This document shows, in pieces, positions 1-7,908 of a stretch of DNA of 64,000 nt. The notes under the pieces were generated by a model. The model saw nothing but the letters and a program-made list of their open reading frames with translations, was not told where the DNA came from and ran no database searches. Each line of letters starts with the position of its first letter. Within the stretch, counting starts at the first letter, position 1. The position numbers were made by a program, and so were the translations under genes. The DNA comes from an uncultured Eubacteriales bacterium. Its GTDB lineage: Bacteria > Bacillota > Clostridia > Saccharofermentanales > Saccharofermentanaceae. Location of the stretch: positions 1 to 64,000 of the forward strand of contig OMWK01000006.1 of the NCBI GenBank assembly GCA_900314745.1, given 5' to 3'.

Positions 1-45
1 TTTCGTTGTAATTTCAATAGTCACAACAAGGTACGATTATCCCTT

Positions 46-132
46 CTAGAATCGATCCATATCATCCTGAGATGCCAGAGTGCTGTATGATCCCTGGTTT
101 TTTAGCCGAAGGATCTCACGATACTTGGTCAT
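46..132 (-). pseudogene. istA: istA transposase, 5' fragment with premature stop
   Basis: The ATG at 132 is preceded by a good Shine-Dalgarno (AAAGGAGGG). The first 14 residues, MTKYREILRLKNQG, match the usual start of IS21-type IstA proteins. After that the reading frame leaves the family pattern: the helix-turn-helix expected next is not recognisable, and a TAG stops translation at codon 29. Full-length IstA is about 400-500 residues, so this is a broken gene. A frameshift or a deletion junction just after codon 14 would explain it. Confidence 0.65.
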
Positions 133-214
133 AGATTTGACCCTCCTTTATCTGTAGTCACGCTGAAGGCATGCACGTACAGTATAAAGGAATATATGAT
201 TCAGTGGCCGCAAG

Positions 215-282
215 GTGGCTCCAAAACTCCGGAATCAGTGGCTCTCATTCTCCGGAATGGTGGCTCTGGGAGGGCCGGAATA
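215..282. repeat. three tandem IS21-type terminal repeats
   Basis: Three direct repeats of 22-23 bp occur at 215-237, 238-259 and 260-282. Each begins GTGGCTC and ends in CCGGAAT. Such arrays are the transposase-binding sites at IS21-family ends. A further partial copy (GTGGCC) lies near 204. Confidence 0.7.
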
Positions 283-354
283 ATCACTTAGTTTCTCGAA
301 GAATTGGCTGTTCTCATTATCCTCTATCAAACTGTGCGTAAAATTCCGATTTGC

Positions 355-468
355 TTAATCTATTATACTGTTCATATAGTAGACATAGCAGTTCTGACAA
401 CCTTCGCTGCATTTAACACATCCGTGCCAGGGGTTCCAGTTTCTGTGCATAATGGTGTCCTTTCTCAT
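355..468 (-). pseudogene. DUF5131 (Gp37/Gp68 family) protein, N-terminal fragment
   Basis: A 37-codon minus-strand frame (starts possible at 468 or 450; the latter has AAGGA 8 bases upstream) contains WNPWHGC, then C-x2-C, G-C and C-Y-V-Y. This is the signature N-terminus of the DUF5131 family, probable radical-SAM-like iron-sulfur proteins often phage-associated. Full-length members are usually 200-300 residues. Here a TAA follows the first 37 codons, and the IS21-like end begins about 70 bases further on. The same frame stays open beyond the TAA up to the IS boundary but does not continue the family pattern. The gene therefore looks broken, with the IS a likely cause. Confidence 0.6.
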
Positions 469-616
469 ATGATAACTTCTTCAATGTAATACTACACGCG
501 ACAGATTTGTGCCTGAGTGTCGCTTAAGCAACACTTACAGTGATTATTATCCATTGGTTCCGCATTCCGGAGTGAGCATAATAACACATATAAGAAATCA
601 AAGGAGTATTATAACT

Positions 617-916
617 ATGACAAACAATATTAAAAACCTGACTGTAAACGAACTCGCAGCTGTTAACGGCGGTACCGTAGTCAATATATATGCAGGATAT
701 GCAAGAGTATGGACGAAGGTTATGGGCGCCTGCATGCAGCATGATTACAGGACCGCCAAGTGTCCTGTATGCGGAACACCTCTCCCGAAGCTGACTCACA
801 GAAGTGCATACACGGAAGAAGAAATGAAGCTTGCCACTGAAGAAGACAAACTCTTTTGCCATAACTGCAATAAGGGATCGGCAGCTGAGCTCTGGGTAAT
901 CAACAGCTTCAACTGA
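617..916 (+). CDS. double-glycine leader peptide precursor with zinc-ribbon-like core (99 aa)
   Basis: I chose the ATG at 617 because it has a clear ribosome binding site (AAAGGAG, 10 bases upstream); an in-frame start at 509 has none. Residues 1-19 form a classical double-glycine leader with acidic and hydrophobic spacing, LTVNELAAVNGG, as in class II bacteriocin and ComC-type precursors. Those leaders are cleaved after GG by C39-peptidase ABC transporters or used as recognition tags. The 80-residue remainder carries Cys at 39, 49, 52, 81 and 84. The two CxxC pairs, 28 residues apart, look like a zinc ribbon, which is unusual for a bacteriocin core. No dedicated transporter, immunity gene or modification enzyme lies in the window, so its role is open. 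Confidence 0.75.
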   Translation: MTNNIKNLTVNELAAVNGGTVVNIYAGYARVWTKVMGACMQHDYRTAKCPVCGTPLPKLTHRSAYTEEEMKLATEEDKLFCHNCNKGSAAELWVINSFN

Positions 917-936
917 TTTAAAAAGCTTCCGGGAGA

Positions 937-1188
937 TTAGATATTCCCAATGAAAATAACTGCCAATACAATAGCGGCAAAAACCACTAATCCGATTATG
1001 CTGTAAATAATAAGATACTTAAGGTATGTACTTAAAGCCCTCGGAACGAAGTTCGGCAGTTTTATCTTCAATCCCGGCACCATCAGAAACAGCAGATGCC
1101 TAAAAATGGGGTTTTTGATCGCAGTCTTTGCAAATCCTTTGCACATACGGATTTGCCAAAGACATTTGAAAACCCCCGAATCTGCCAA
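937..1188 (-). CDS. possible small membrane protein (doubtful)
   Basis: The frame has a TTG start at 1188 that falls inside the tRNA terminator, with no ribosome binding site. An internal ATG at 1080 would give about 48 residues. The only gene-like property is a convincing C-terminal transmembrane helix (roughly the last 28 residues, rich in I, V, L and A). It lies downstream of tRNA-Arg on the same strand. It may be a decayed gene or chance. I do not recognise a family. Confidence 0.22.
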   Translation of the reverse strand: MADSGVFKCLWQIRMCKGFAKTAIKNPIFRHLLFLMVPGLKIKLPNFVPRALSTYLKYLIIYSIIGLVVFAAIVLAVIFIGNI

Positions 1189-1207
1189 GTAACAAATTCA
1201 GGGGTTT
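1166..1207 (-). terminator. Rho-independent terminator of tRNA-Arg
   Basis: A perfect 12-bp stem (arms 1170-1181 and 1196-1207, with one G-T pair) is followed on the minus strand by TTTT. It begins a few bases after the tRNA 3' CCA. Confidence 0.8.
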
Positions 1208-1210
1208 ACG

Positions 1211-1287
1211 TGGTGATCGTGAGCGGATTCGAACCGCTGGCCTTCCGCTTAGGAGGCGGACGCTCTATCCAGCTGAGCTACACAATC
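1211..1287 (-). tRNA. tRNA-Arg (anticodon CCU)
   Basis: The 77-nt cloverleaf has a 7-bp acceptor stem (GATTGTG with CACGATC), D-arm AGCTCAGCTGGATAGAGC, an anticodon stem TCCGC/GCGGA with loop CTCCTAA giving anticodon CCT, and T-arm GCGG-TTCGAAT-CCGC. The 3' CCA is encoded. It reads the rare codon AGG. Its 5' end is 14 bases after the stop codon of the preceding membrane-protein gene, and a terminator follows directly. Confidence 0.97.
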
Positions 1288-1300
1288 AAGACCGATAGAC

Positions 1301-1329
1301 ATTATAACACATTGTCGATTACTTCAAAA
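1301..1329 (-). promoter_or_regulatory. probable sigma-A promoter of tRNA-Arg, inside the 3' end of the upstream gene
   Basis: A perfect TATAAT (1301-1306) overlaps the stop codon of the upstream membrane-protein gene and lies 13 bases before the tRNA 5' end. TTTTGA (1324-1329) sits 17 bp further upstream as a weaker -35 box. The tRNA can therefore be transcribed on its own as well as by readthrough. Confidence 0.55.
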
Positions 1330-2543
1330 TATCCGATAAACAACTCGCATGCCATATAGATAAGCGATGCCGACATGAGTATCAGCGGCATGCCGTCAAC
1401 ATAGCGGCTTCGGCTCGTCATAATGAGCTGTCTGTTACGCGTATACATCATTGACGTTATAAGAACATCTGCCGCAAACGCAAACACCGACATCACAATC
1501 AATCCGGGAACAGAATGCACCCCTGCAGTGCTTACCGCATATATCACGGCAAGTTCGGTAGCAAACTGAATGCGGTGCTTCGACTGTCTTCCGCGTGCGA
1601 ATGCGAATGCAAATACAAAAAGAGCAGACAGCACATATTTCATAAACGGCATACCGAGGTTAAACTTTGCATCAAAATAATCCGTAAGCAGGCAGCCTGC
1701 GCCCGTTACGGCTATGCAGAACAGAAATCTCATACGCCTTAAGACAAAGCTTCTTAAATGCTTATAAGTAGTGCTCGGAAGAAGACACGCGTCGCTTAAT
1801 TCCTCCGAGGTAAGAAGGAAATCCCTGCTTCTAATCTTACTTACGAGGATAGACAGCAGCATGAGGACAAGCGTGCCGAGTATGAGTCTGATGCCAACGC
1901 CGGAGACCTTAGTAAAATGTCTGATAAGTTCGGAAAGCATAACTCCTGCACAGGAAGAAACAAGCGCAAAAGCAAACGGCACCAGCACTTCCCCGACTGT
2001 ATCCGCCATAGTAAACTCCGTATACTTAACTACTTCGCCGCTAAGAAAATCAATTCCTGTAAATCCGGGTTTGCCGCCGCGAGGTCCCTTCTTGGACTTA
2101 ATGTCGGAAGCTTCAAGACTAAGCGCAGTAAGTCCTGCCCCGATGAACATGAGCCCGATAAGAGGAAATCTGTCTTTGAGAAACAGACTCATAAGAACTC
2201 CCGGCAGAAGATTCAGCACAACGGAAACAGGCATCATGTCAGGACTCTCAAAAAGCCTGAAGGTAAAGGTCCAGAACAGAACATAGGCTGCTGCCGCGCC
2301 GACAGCAATAAGAGCCGACAGAAGATACGCCTTGGCATCTCCTGCATATGAAGGCATCAGGAACGACACCGCTATGACAATGAATGCCGCGAACACAGAC
2401 GCTCTCGTACTAAGCCTGTCAGAAGCCTGCGCGCTTTTGATCTCAATCCCTTCAAAAGGATTGGCAGGAACTTCGCCCATCCTGTTAAGGTCGTTGAACG
2501 GTGAGTTCTTTATGAACTTGTCAGAGGTGTCTATCATGTTCAT
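1302..2543 (-). CDS. multi-pass membrane protein of unknown function, last gene of the rnf-like cluster
   Basis: The 413-residue product has a soluble N-terminus of about 45 residues, then roughly ten to eleven hydrophobic segments in two groups (about 47-140 and 190-245; then 270-410). I do not recognise the family. It follows rnfG by one base (TAACATG), so it is almost certainly co-translated with the Rnf-like genes, in the place where rnfE and rnfA normally stand. Its length is close to RnfA plus RnfE together, but the conserved Cys-Pro motifs of those subunits are not apparent. It could be a replacement membrane partner or an unrelated passenger. The tRNA-Arg promoter overlaps its last codons. 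Confidence 0.8.
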   Translation of the reverse strand: MNMIDTSDKFIKNSPFNDLNRMGEVPANPFEGIEIKSAQASDRLSTRASVFAAFIVIAVSFLMPSYAGDAKAYLLSALIAVGAAAAYVLFWTFTFRLFESPDMMPVSVVLNLLPGVLMSLFLKDRFPLIGLMFIGAGLTALSLEASDIKSKKGPRGGKPGFTGIDFLSGEVVKYTEFTMADTVGEVLVPFAFALVSSCAGVMLSELIRHFTKVSGVGIRLILGTLVLMLLSILVSKIRSRDFLLTSEELSDACLLPSTTYKHLRSFVLRRMRFLFCIAVTGAGCLLTDYFDAKFNLGMPFMKYVLSALFVFAFAFARGRQSKHRIQFATELAVIYAVSTAGVHSVPGLIVMSVFAFAADVLITSMMYTRNRQLIMTSRSRYVDGMPLILMSASLIYMACELFIGYFEVIDNVL

Positions 2544-2544
2544 G

Positions 2545-3855
2545 TTATGCCATCCAGTTGAGATAATCTTTCAGAAATCTGTATGCGGTATTGATCGCGG
2601 ACACGATATCGGAAGTTATGACGATATGCCCCTCAATGCCTTCTATGAACGTCTTGATCTCCGTCATTGGCAGGCCGTCGACGCTGTCAACATCATATGA
2701 TGTGTCGCTCATCCTGACACCATCCTCGTTACTCCTGCCTCCGTCCACGGTCTCTCCCCCGCCGTCAGCAGCAGATGAATCAAAATCCGAGTAATCAGAC
2801 ATGTCTCCCGTAACTCTCTGCCTTAAGTTAAGGCTGGTTCCGTCCTCTCCGAGGAACACTCCGGGGTAACCGTCAAAAGAGAACACGATATAACCGTCGT
2901 CGTTAACAACGCCGAGGGAAGCGAAGTCCCCCTCGAAAAGCCCGTCCACTATCTCCTGCAGTCCGGCGAAATACATGTCCTTGTCAAATCCCGCTCTGGA
3001 GTTCTCGATGCACTCGACACAAAGATTGCAGAAGGTTCTTATGTTTACCGTAACGCCGTCGATAATGTCGGTCGTTCCGTCCGACTTCATGGCCAGAAGA
3101 TCAGGATTCTGCACATCGATCAGCGCGTGACAGAGAATATAAGACTGCGAAGCCCAGTTAAGACCCGATACCTCATAGACACCGTCAAGTGAGGATTCCC
3201 TTCGGTTCTTAATATTCATGTCCGTATTGAACGCATCCCACTGAACCATCGTAATGACACCGTTCTCAATGCTCATCTCGACATAATCGATATATCCCGA
3301 CCTGTCAGCCGACAGCGACTGCGCATAGTAAATACCGTCATTAAGGCCTTCAAGTCTTACCTGATCAGAAATGTCCTGGCCTTCTGTCTGAAGATCAACA
3401 CCGTATGCCACCGGGATCTGACTGCCAAGTGTCTGCGCCGCGATGATGCCTATCTGTTCGTCAGTGACAGAGGACATTCCAGAATCACGGGGATCTCTCA
3501 TAAGTCCGGTCAATGAAGCGGTATTATAGTCAACACCTACCAGCAGTTCGAGCGGGTAACCGGTATTATGGTCCGTGACCTCAACCTCGATGACATAACC
3601 TACCGGATTGCCTTCTGCATCAAGGCCCTCATACACGCCGTTGATTCCGCTGTATCCGCTTATCAGCGAACTCTGTATGGGCTGATACGAAGACGCTTCC
3701 AGCACCTGGTTATATGTCTCATAGTAACCGCTCTGTACACGTTCGTATTCATTGCCGTTGGTGGCAAATATGCCGAGGACCATGATGAACACGCTCACAA
3801 GTGCGAGACAGACAGCTTCTATGGTAAAACGAACCACGCGATCACGGTCAAACAT
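2545..3855 (-). CDS. RnfG-like FMN-binding-domain protein, divergent
   Basis: The 436-residue protein has one N-terminal membrane anchor (about residues 8-30) and a long extracytoplasmic part. That part resembles FMN_bind segments (a strand-rich region near residues 70-230 and another at the C-terminus, about 385-430). Its position after an RnfD homologue supports a Rnf/Nqr-type small subunit, which normally carries FMN esterified to Thr in S/D-G-A-T. No GAT motif is present: the aligned C-terminal stretch reads GHIVITSDIV. The middle also contains an acidic Ser/Gly-rich linker. It overlaps rnfD by 8 bp and starts at an ATG behind GGGAG. It is longer than a usual RnfG (about 200 aa). Confidence 0.6.
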   Translation of the reverse strand: MFDRDRVVRFTIEAVCLALVSVFIMVLGIFATNGNEYERVQSGYYETYNQVLEASSYQPIQSSLISGYSGINGVYEGLDAEGNPVGYVIEVEVTDHNTGYPLELLVGVDYNTASLTGLMRDPRDSGMSSVTDEQIGIIAAQTLGSQIPVAYGVDLQTEGQDISDQVRLEGLNDGIYYAQSLSADRSGYIDYVEMSIENGVITMVQWDAFNTDMNIKNRRESSLDGVYEVSGLNWASQSYILCHALIDVQNPDLLAMKSDGTTDIIDGVTVNIRTFCNLCVECIENSRAGFDKDMYFAGLQEIVDGLFEGDFASLGVVNDDGYIVFSFDGYPGVFLGEDGTSLNLRQRVTGDMSDYSDFDSSAADGGGETVDGGRSNEDGVRMSDTSYDVDSVDGLPMTEIKTFIEGIEGHIVITSDIVSAINTAYRFLKDYLNWMA

Positions 3856-4792
3856 TTGTCCGCTCCCTTCCCATGCTAAGGATTACTCTTCTTGAATAAT
3901 CGAGGATGCCGGTCATCGCACTGGTGATAACCGCGGGCACGACTATAAGATCAATACCCGTAGTCTTAAACGACAGCATGAATGTTATGAATGCACAAAT
4001 AAACGCAGAGACGATCGATATCATGCCGAACGACCTCGTCGTCTCATCATCGAACATGAGATAAGCGGCTGTGAACAGCACTCCTGACGTAATGATGAAC
4101 ATCCACGTCTCAGAAGTATCGTTATGAAGATCCTTAACAAGAAGAAGTACCGTCAGCATCAGGATATAAGAAGCGGGGCCGTAGAATCTGACGCCCTTCT
4201 TCACAACAAGATATATGATTCCGATAACGATCATGACGACGCAGGAAGTACCGATAAAAGACGGGTATCTTCCAGTGACAAGCTCAGATACCGAGTACTG
4301 GGACAGGTCGATGTCATCGAGTCCTTTCGAGCCGGTAAGAAGACTCAGAAGAGACATTCTGGAGCCTCCCGGCAGAGCGAGCGCGGCCTCATTTGCAGGG
4401 AAAACAATTCTTACAAAAAGCCTTCCCGCTGCAGGCGGGTTTACTATCGATGCCCCTCTTCCTCCCGGTATCTGACGGACGACGACGGACGCGAACAGAA
4501 CACCCGTCAACGCGACATACAGAGGCGTATCCGGCGGCAGCATCAAAGCCAGCACCGCACCGCAGAAAAGAGGATTCAAAACACTTCCGCGGCTCACCTT
4601 TCTGATGCGCGCGCATATCGTATCCGAAGCCGTGAACGCGGCCGCACAGAAGAGAATGAGCAAAGCTCCGCGAAGCCCGTAATAAACGACTGCCGCAGCC
4701 ATGACGGGTATCAAAGACAGAAGGTGAACCGCACTTATATATGCGTCATTCTTCTCGGTGTGTATGAAGGGTCCCTGCACTCTGTCTGTCAT
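3848..4792 (-). CDS. rnfD: Rnf electron-transport complex subunit D-like membrane protein
   Basis: The 314-residue protein has about eight to ten transmembrane segments. It carries the RnfD/NqrB core: a GAVLALMLPP segment near residue 80, then QIPGGRGASIVNPPAAG (about 107-123) and an FP at the end of the next helix. RnfD normally bears covalent FMN on the Thr of an S-x-A-T-P-L motif; the matching place here (about 142-152) reads GGSRMSLLSLL, without that Thr. I chose the ATG at 4792, which overlaps the rnfC stop (ATGA) and has GGAG 6 bases upstream; a GTG at 4804 is the alternative. Family assignment is firm; redox function is less sure. Confidence 0.82.
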   Translation of the reverse strand: MTDRVQGPFIHTEKNDAYISAVHLLSLIPVMAAAVVYYGLRGALLILFCAAAFTASDTICARIRKVSRGSVLNPLFCGAVLALMLPPDTPLYVALTGVLFASVVVRQIPGGRGASIVNPPAAGRLFVRIVFPANEAALALPGGSRMSLLSLLTGSKGLDDIDLSQYSVSELVTGRYPSFIGTSCVVMIVIGIIYLVVKKGVRFYGPASYILMLTVLLLVKDLHNDTSETWMFIITSGVLFTAAYLMFDDETTRSFGMISIVSAFICAFITFMLSFKTTGIDLIVVPAVITSAMTGILDYSRRVILSMGRERTNV

Positions 4793-6282
4793 TCGGCACT
4801 CCACCCCTCGAAAGGCAACGCGATCGTATCGCGGGCAGGCTTCTTGCTCTCGGAAGATCCAACACTGTCCGCAGATAGCAATGATACGTCGTTAACCCAC
4901 TGTCTGTCACCGACAGAAAGATAAGGTGACGTGTAGGATTTCCTTAGAACAGCGGCATAGTTTCCGATTACCGCACCCATCTTGATATGAGAAGGACAGA
5001 TATAGGAACATGCACCGCAGTTAATGCATCTGTCCGCCCCCATCTTCTTCGTTATCTGACTGTTATTCTCGGATATGAGCCTGTAGATCTTATCCGGCTC
5101 AAGTTCCATGGGACATACGTCAGCACATCTGCCGCAGCCCGTACAGGGAGCATCCACGTCAGATATGTCGGTAATGACGCACACTCCGGAAGTCGTCTTG
5201 ATTATCGGCGTGGTATCAGGATTATCGATCTTGATGCCGGTGAAGCAATTGCCCCAGATAACCGTCCTCGACGAATTGAAAGTGTTGCTCGCGGTATCAA
5301 AAAGCTCCGACACCGGAGTTCCTATTGGAGCCGTCACATTACGTAAAAGTCCGTCTTCCGTACTTATGCTTACGGTTCTCGATGTAAGGGGCATACTCTC
5401 TGCGATTGCATTCCAGCATGCATAGACCGTAGAACAGTTAAAAAGCACAGCCTTGCATCTGCTCTCCAGACTCTCGCCTTCTTCAAGCTCAACATCATAA
5501 AGAGCCTTTGCAACCATACGGTAGTATCCCTGAGGGAATCGGGGCTTAAGGTAAATGAAATTGAATGCGTAACCGGAATACTTCGAGAAACTTCTCTCCA
5601 TGGCACTTCGCAGAGCGGTAATCTCATTCTTACGGTCCTTGGATATGAGTATGTTGATGATGTGAAGTCCGCATGCACCGGCCATTGCAACGGCGCCCAT
5701 GATTACGTAGTCTGCATATTCACACAGCATCAGGTAATCCGAATCGGCATACGGCTCACTTTGTAGACAGTTGATAAGAAGTTCCTTAACCTTGAATCTC
5801 TTCGCCCTATTGAGCTTTACGATGGTCGGAATTCCCTCTCCTCCCATGCCTACGATACCGGCATCTCTTATGATGCCCATTACGGTCGAGGCACTTACAT
5901 TAACATTATTTCTGGGTCTTACTGAAGGATGAAATGTTCTCTTTCTGTCGCCTTCGATGAACACGGCATGGCAGGTTCTTCCGTCGGGAAGGACAATGGG
6001 CCTTATGTCAGAGACAACGCCCGATATTCCGCTGTGAACGGGGACCGCCATAGTTCCTGGAGCAGGCGCACCTACGCACTGACCGATGGTGACGGTCTCC
6101 CCCGGCTTAACAGTCGGAACACACTCATCACCATAATGCTGAAGCATCGGGAGGATCAGCCTTCTCGGGTAGACCCTCTCGAGCATAACATCGCGGTCAA
6201 AAGACGAACGCTTTGAAAAATCCAAAGCGTTGTCCTGATAAAAACCGTTATAGAAAGAATGATTGTGCCTGCCTAATGACAT
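4789..6282 (-). CDS. rnfC: Rnf electron-transport complex subunit C-like iron-sulfur protein
   Basis: The 497-residue protein has an N-terminal barrel-like part, a flavin/NADH-binding middle (G-M-G-G-E-G at about 146-150, then P-T-I-V-K-L), a SLBB-like segment, and two C-terminal 4Fe-4S motifs. The Cys ligands are 380, 383, 386, 390 and 419, 422, 425, 429. RnfC is the peripheral subunit that passes electrons between NADH and the membrane Rnf subunits. It starts 9 bases after rpoD and heads a C-D-G block; rnfA, rnfB and rnfE are absent from the window. Length is typical for clostridial RnfC. Confidence 0.88.
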   Translation of the reverse strand: MSLGRHNHSFYNGFYQDNALDFSKRSSFDRDVMLERVYPRRLILPMLQHYGDECVPTVKPGETVTIGQCVGAPAPGTMAVPVHSGISGVVSDIRPIVLPDGRTCHAVFIEGDRKRTFHPSVRPRNNVNVSASTVMGIIRDAGIVGMGGEGIPTIVKLNRAKRFKVKELLINCLQSEPYADSDYLMLCEYADYVIMGAVAMAGACGLHIINILISKDRKNEITALRSAMERSFSKYSGYAFNFIYLKPRFPQGYYRMVAKALYDVELEEGESLESRCKAVLFNCSTVYACWNAIAESMPLTSRTVSISTEDGLLRNVTAPIGTPVSELFDTASNTFNSSRTVIWGNCFTGIKIDNPDTTPIIKTTSGVCVITDISDVDAPCTGCGRCADVCPMELEPDKIYRLISENNSQITKKMGADRCINCGACSYICPSHIKMGAVIGNYAAVLRKSYTSPYLSVGDRQWVNDVSLLSADSVGSSESKKPARDTIALPFEGWSAE

Positions 6283-6291
6283 AGGCTGACC

Positions 6292-7908
6292 TTAATCTGT
6301 GTAACCCTCAAGGCGCTTAGCGTAGGAAGATCTTCCGAGCTTCCTTATTGACTTAGCCTCAATCTGTCTGATTCTCTCTCTTGTAACACCGAGACTTCTT
6401 CCGACTTCTTCGAGGGTTCTCTGCTTATCATCGTCAAGACCGAATCTCAGTCTGATAACCTTTGCCTCACGCTCAGTAAGAAGATCGAGTACCTTGATGA
6501 GATCTTCCTTAAGAAGCTCTCTGCTTACTTCATCATCAGGTGATACATACTCATCTGAAGGAATGAAGTCAACCAGGTGTGAATCCTCCTCCTCACCGAC
6601 AGGCTTGTCGATGGATACGGGATCCTGTGAGATCCTCTGGATATCACGGATCTTATCAGCAGGCATGTTCATCTTCTCAGCGAGCTCATCGATTGTAGGC
6701 TCTCTTCCGAGATCCTGAATGAGCTGACGCTGTACACGTGTGAGCTTGTTAATAGTCTCAACCATGTGAACAGGAATTCTGATCGTTCTTGCCTGATCGG
6801 CAATGGCTCTTGTGATAGCCTGTCTGATCCACCAAGTAGCATAAGTCGAGAACTTAAATCCCTTGGAATAATCGAACTTATCAACAGCCTTGATAAGACC
6901 GATGTTTCCCTCCTGAATCAGGTCGAGAAGGCTAAGACCTCTGTTCATGTATTTCTTTGCAATTGATACAACAAGTCTGAGGTTGGACTCGACAAGAGTA
7001 TTCTTAGCCTCTCTGTCTCCGTCCTGCATCTTCTGGGCAAGGTCCCTCTCCTGCTCAGCATTGAGCAGCGGGATCTTACCGATCTCCTTAAGATACATAC
7101 GTACAGAGTCATCGACATTTATCTCTTCGGAAGCGGCAGCGGCTACATCGTCAACTGCATCATCCTCATCGTCCGTATCAGGAACGATCTTGATCTTAAG
7201 TGAAGCGAGCTTGGACATAAGCTTCTCGGATGTCTCGGGAGATACGTCCTTCTCAACCATAAGAAGATCGAATTCGCCTTCAGTGATCGAGTTGCCTCTT
7301 CCTGAAGCCATAAGCTTAAGCTGTGAGATAAGTCCGCTTATATCCTCGGATACATCAGCACCTGTATCAGCAGCCTGCTTAACAACAGCCTCTTCTTCGA
7401 CCTTCGAAGCCTTCTTGGAAGCAGCCTTGGATGCTGCCTTCTCTGTCTTAGCCTTACTGCTCTTGGTTGCCTTAGGTGCGGGCTCAGCCTTCTTGGAAGC
7501 GGCCTTCTTTGCAGGCGCTGTCTTAGCCTCTTCAGTCTTCTTGGAAGTCTTGGCAGAAGCCTTCTTAGCGGGTTCAGCCTTCTTGGCTGAAGTCTTAGAA
7601 GCGGTCTTTGCCGCAGGCTTAGCTGCTGTCTTCTTAGCGGCAGTTGTCTTGGTTGAAGCTGCCTTTGCAGAAGTCTTGGCTGCGGGCTTCTTGGCAGAAG
7701 TCTTCTTAGCGGGCTCTTCCTTCTTGGAAGAGGACTTCTTTGCAGGCTCTGTCTTCTTGGAAGCAGCAGCCTTCTTCGTCGTTGTTGCCTTCTTTGTTGT
7801 TTCCTTCTTAGTTGTTTCCTTCTTGGCGACAGGCTTCTTTGCTGCCGTTGCTTTCTTAGTAGCCGTAGTCTTATCCCTCCGTTGATCCTGCATCGTCTGT
7901 GAATACAA
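6292..7908 (-). CDS. rpoD: RNA polymerase primary sigma factor RpoD (SigA) with Lys/Ala-rich N-terminal tail
   Basis: The C-terminal part is a complete group 1 sigma-70: region 1.1 near residues 185-240, region 1.2 beginning [13 protein letters not shown], region 2 with [12 protein letters not shown] and [14 protein letters not shown], region 3, and region 4.2 with [20 protein letters not shown]. It directs RNA polymerase to housekeeping promoters. Residues 11-170 are unusual: a low-complexity run of KK, AKK and PAKK repeats like histone H1 tails. The start is uncertain: TTG at 7908 or ATG at 7893, neither with a Shine-Dalgarno. Both overlap the upstream gene, so translation is probably coupled. 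No later Met exists before residue 200, so the tail appears genuinely encoded. Confidence 0.96.
   Translation of the reverse strand: MYSQTMQDQRRDKTTATKKATAAKKPVAKKETTKKETTKKATTTKKAAASKKTEPAKKSSSKKEEPAKKTSAKKPAAKTSAKAASTKTTAAKKTAAKPAAKTASKTSAKKAEPAKKASAKTSKKTEEAKTAPAKKAASKKAEPAPKATKSSKAKTEKAASKAASKKASKVEEEAVVKQAADTGADVSEDISGLISQLKLMASGRGNSITEGEFDLLMVEKDVSPETSEKLMSKLASLKIKIVPDTDDEDDAVDDVAAAASEEINVDDSVRMYLKEIGKIPLLNAEQERDLAQKMQDGDREAKNTLVESNLRLVVSIAKKYMNRGLSLLDLIQEGNIGLIKAVDKFDYSKGFKFSTYATWWIRQAITRAIADQARTIRIPVHMVETINKLTRVQRQLIQDLGREPTIDELAEKMNMPADKIRDIQRISQDPVSIDKPVGEEEDSHLVDFIPSDEYVSPDDEVSRELLKEDLIKVLDLLTEREAKVIRLRFGLDDDKQRTLEEVGRSLGVTRERIRQIEAKSIRKLGRSSYAKRLEGYTD

Larger units (their letters stand above)
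1..286 (-). mobile_element. IS21-like insertion sequence, istA-proximal end (remnant, truncated by window edge)
   Basis: Read on the minus strand, the element starts with 5'-TG at position 286, as IS21-family ends do. Next come three spaced copies of a terminal repeat sharing GTGGCT and CCGGAAT (215-282), then a ribosome binding site and the first codons of an istA-like transposase (start at 132). That order (TG end, multiple terminal repeats, istA) is typical of IS21. The transposase frame closes after 28 codons, so this copy is inactive or rearranged. The left part lies outside the window or has been lost. The family call rests on the istA N-terminus and the repeat architecture; no istB is visible here. 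Confidence 0.7.

Noticed and set aside
304..489. Plus-strand 61-codon frame
   Set aside because: It starts at TTG without a ribosome binding site and lies antisense to the DUF5131 fragment, whose signature is clear.
1126..1161. Second hairpin downstream of tRNA-Arg
   Set aside because: The stem is imperfect (one bulged base) with no T-run on the minus strand; the perfect terminator just upstream suffices.
6947..7885. Plus-strand 312-codon frame rich in Ala, Leu and Ser
   Set aside because: It is the mirror of the Lys/Ala repeat tail of rpoD on the other strand; no start site or family.
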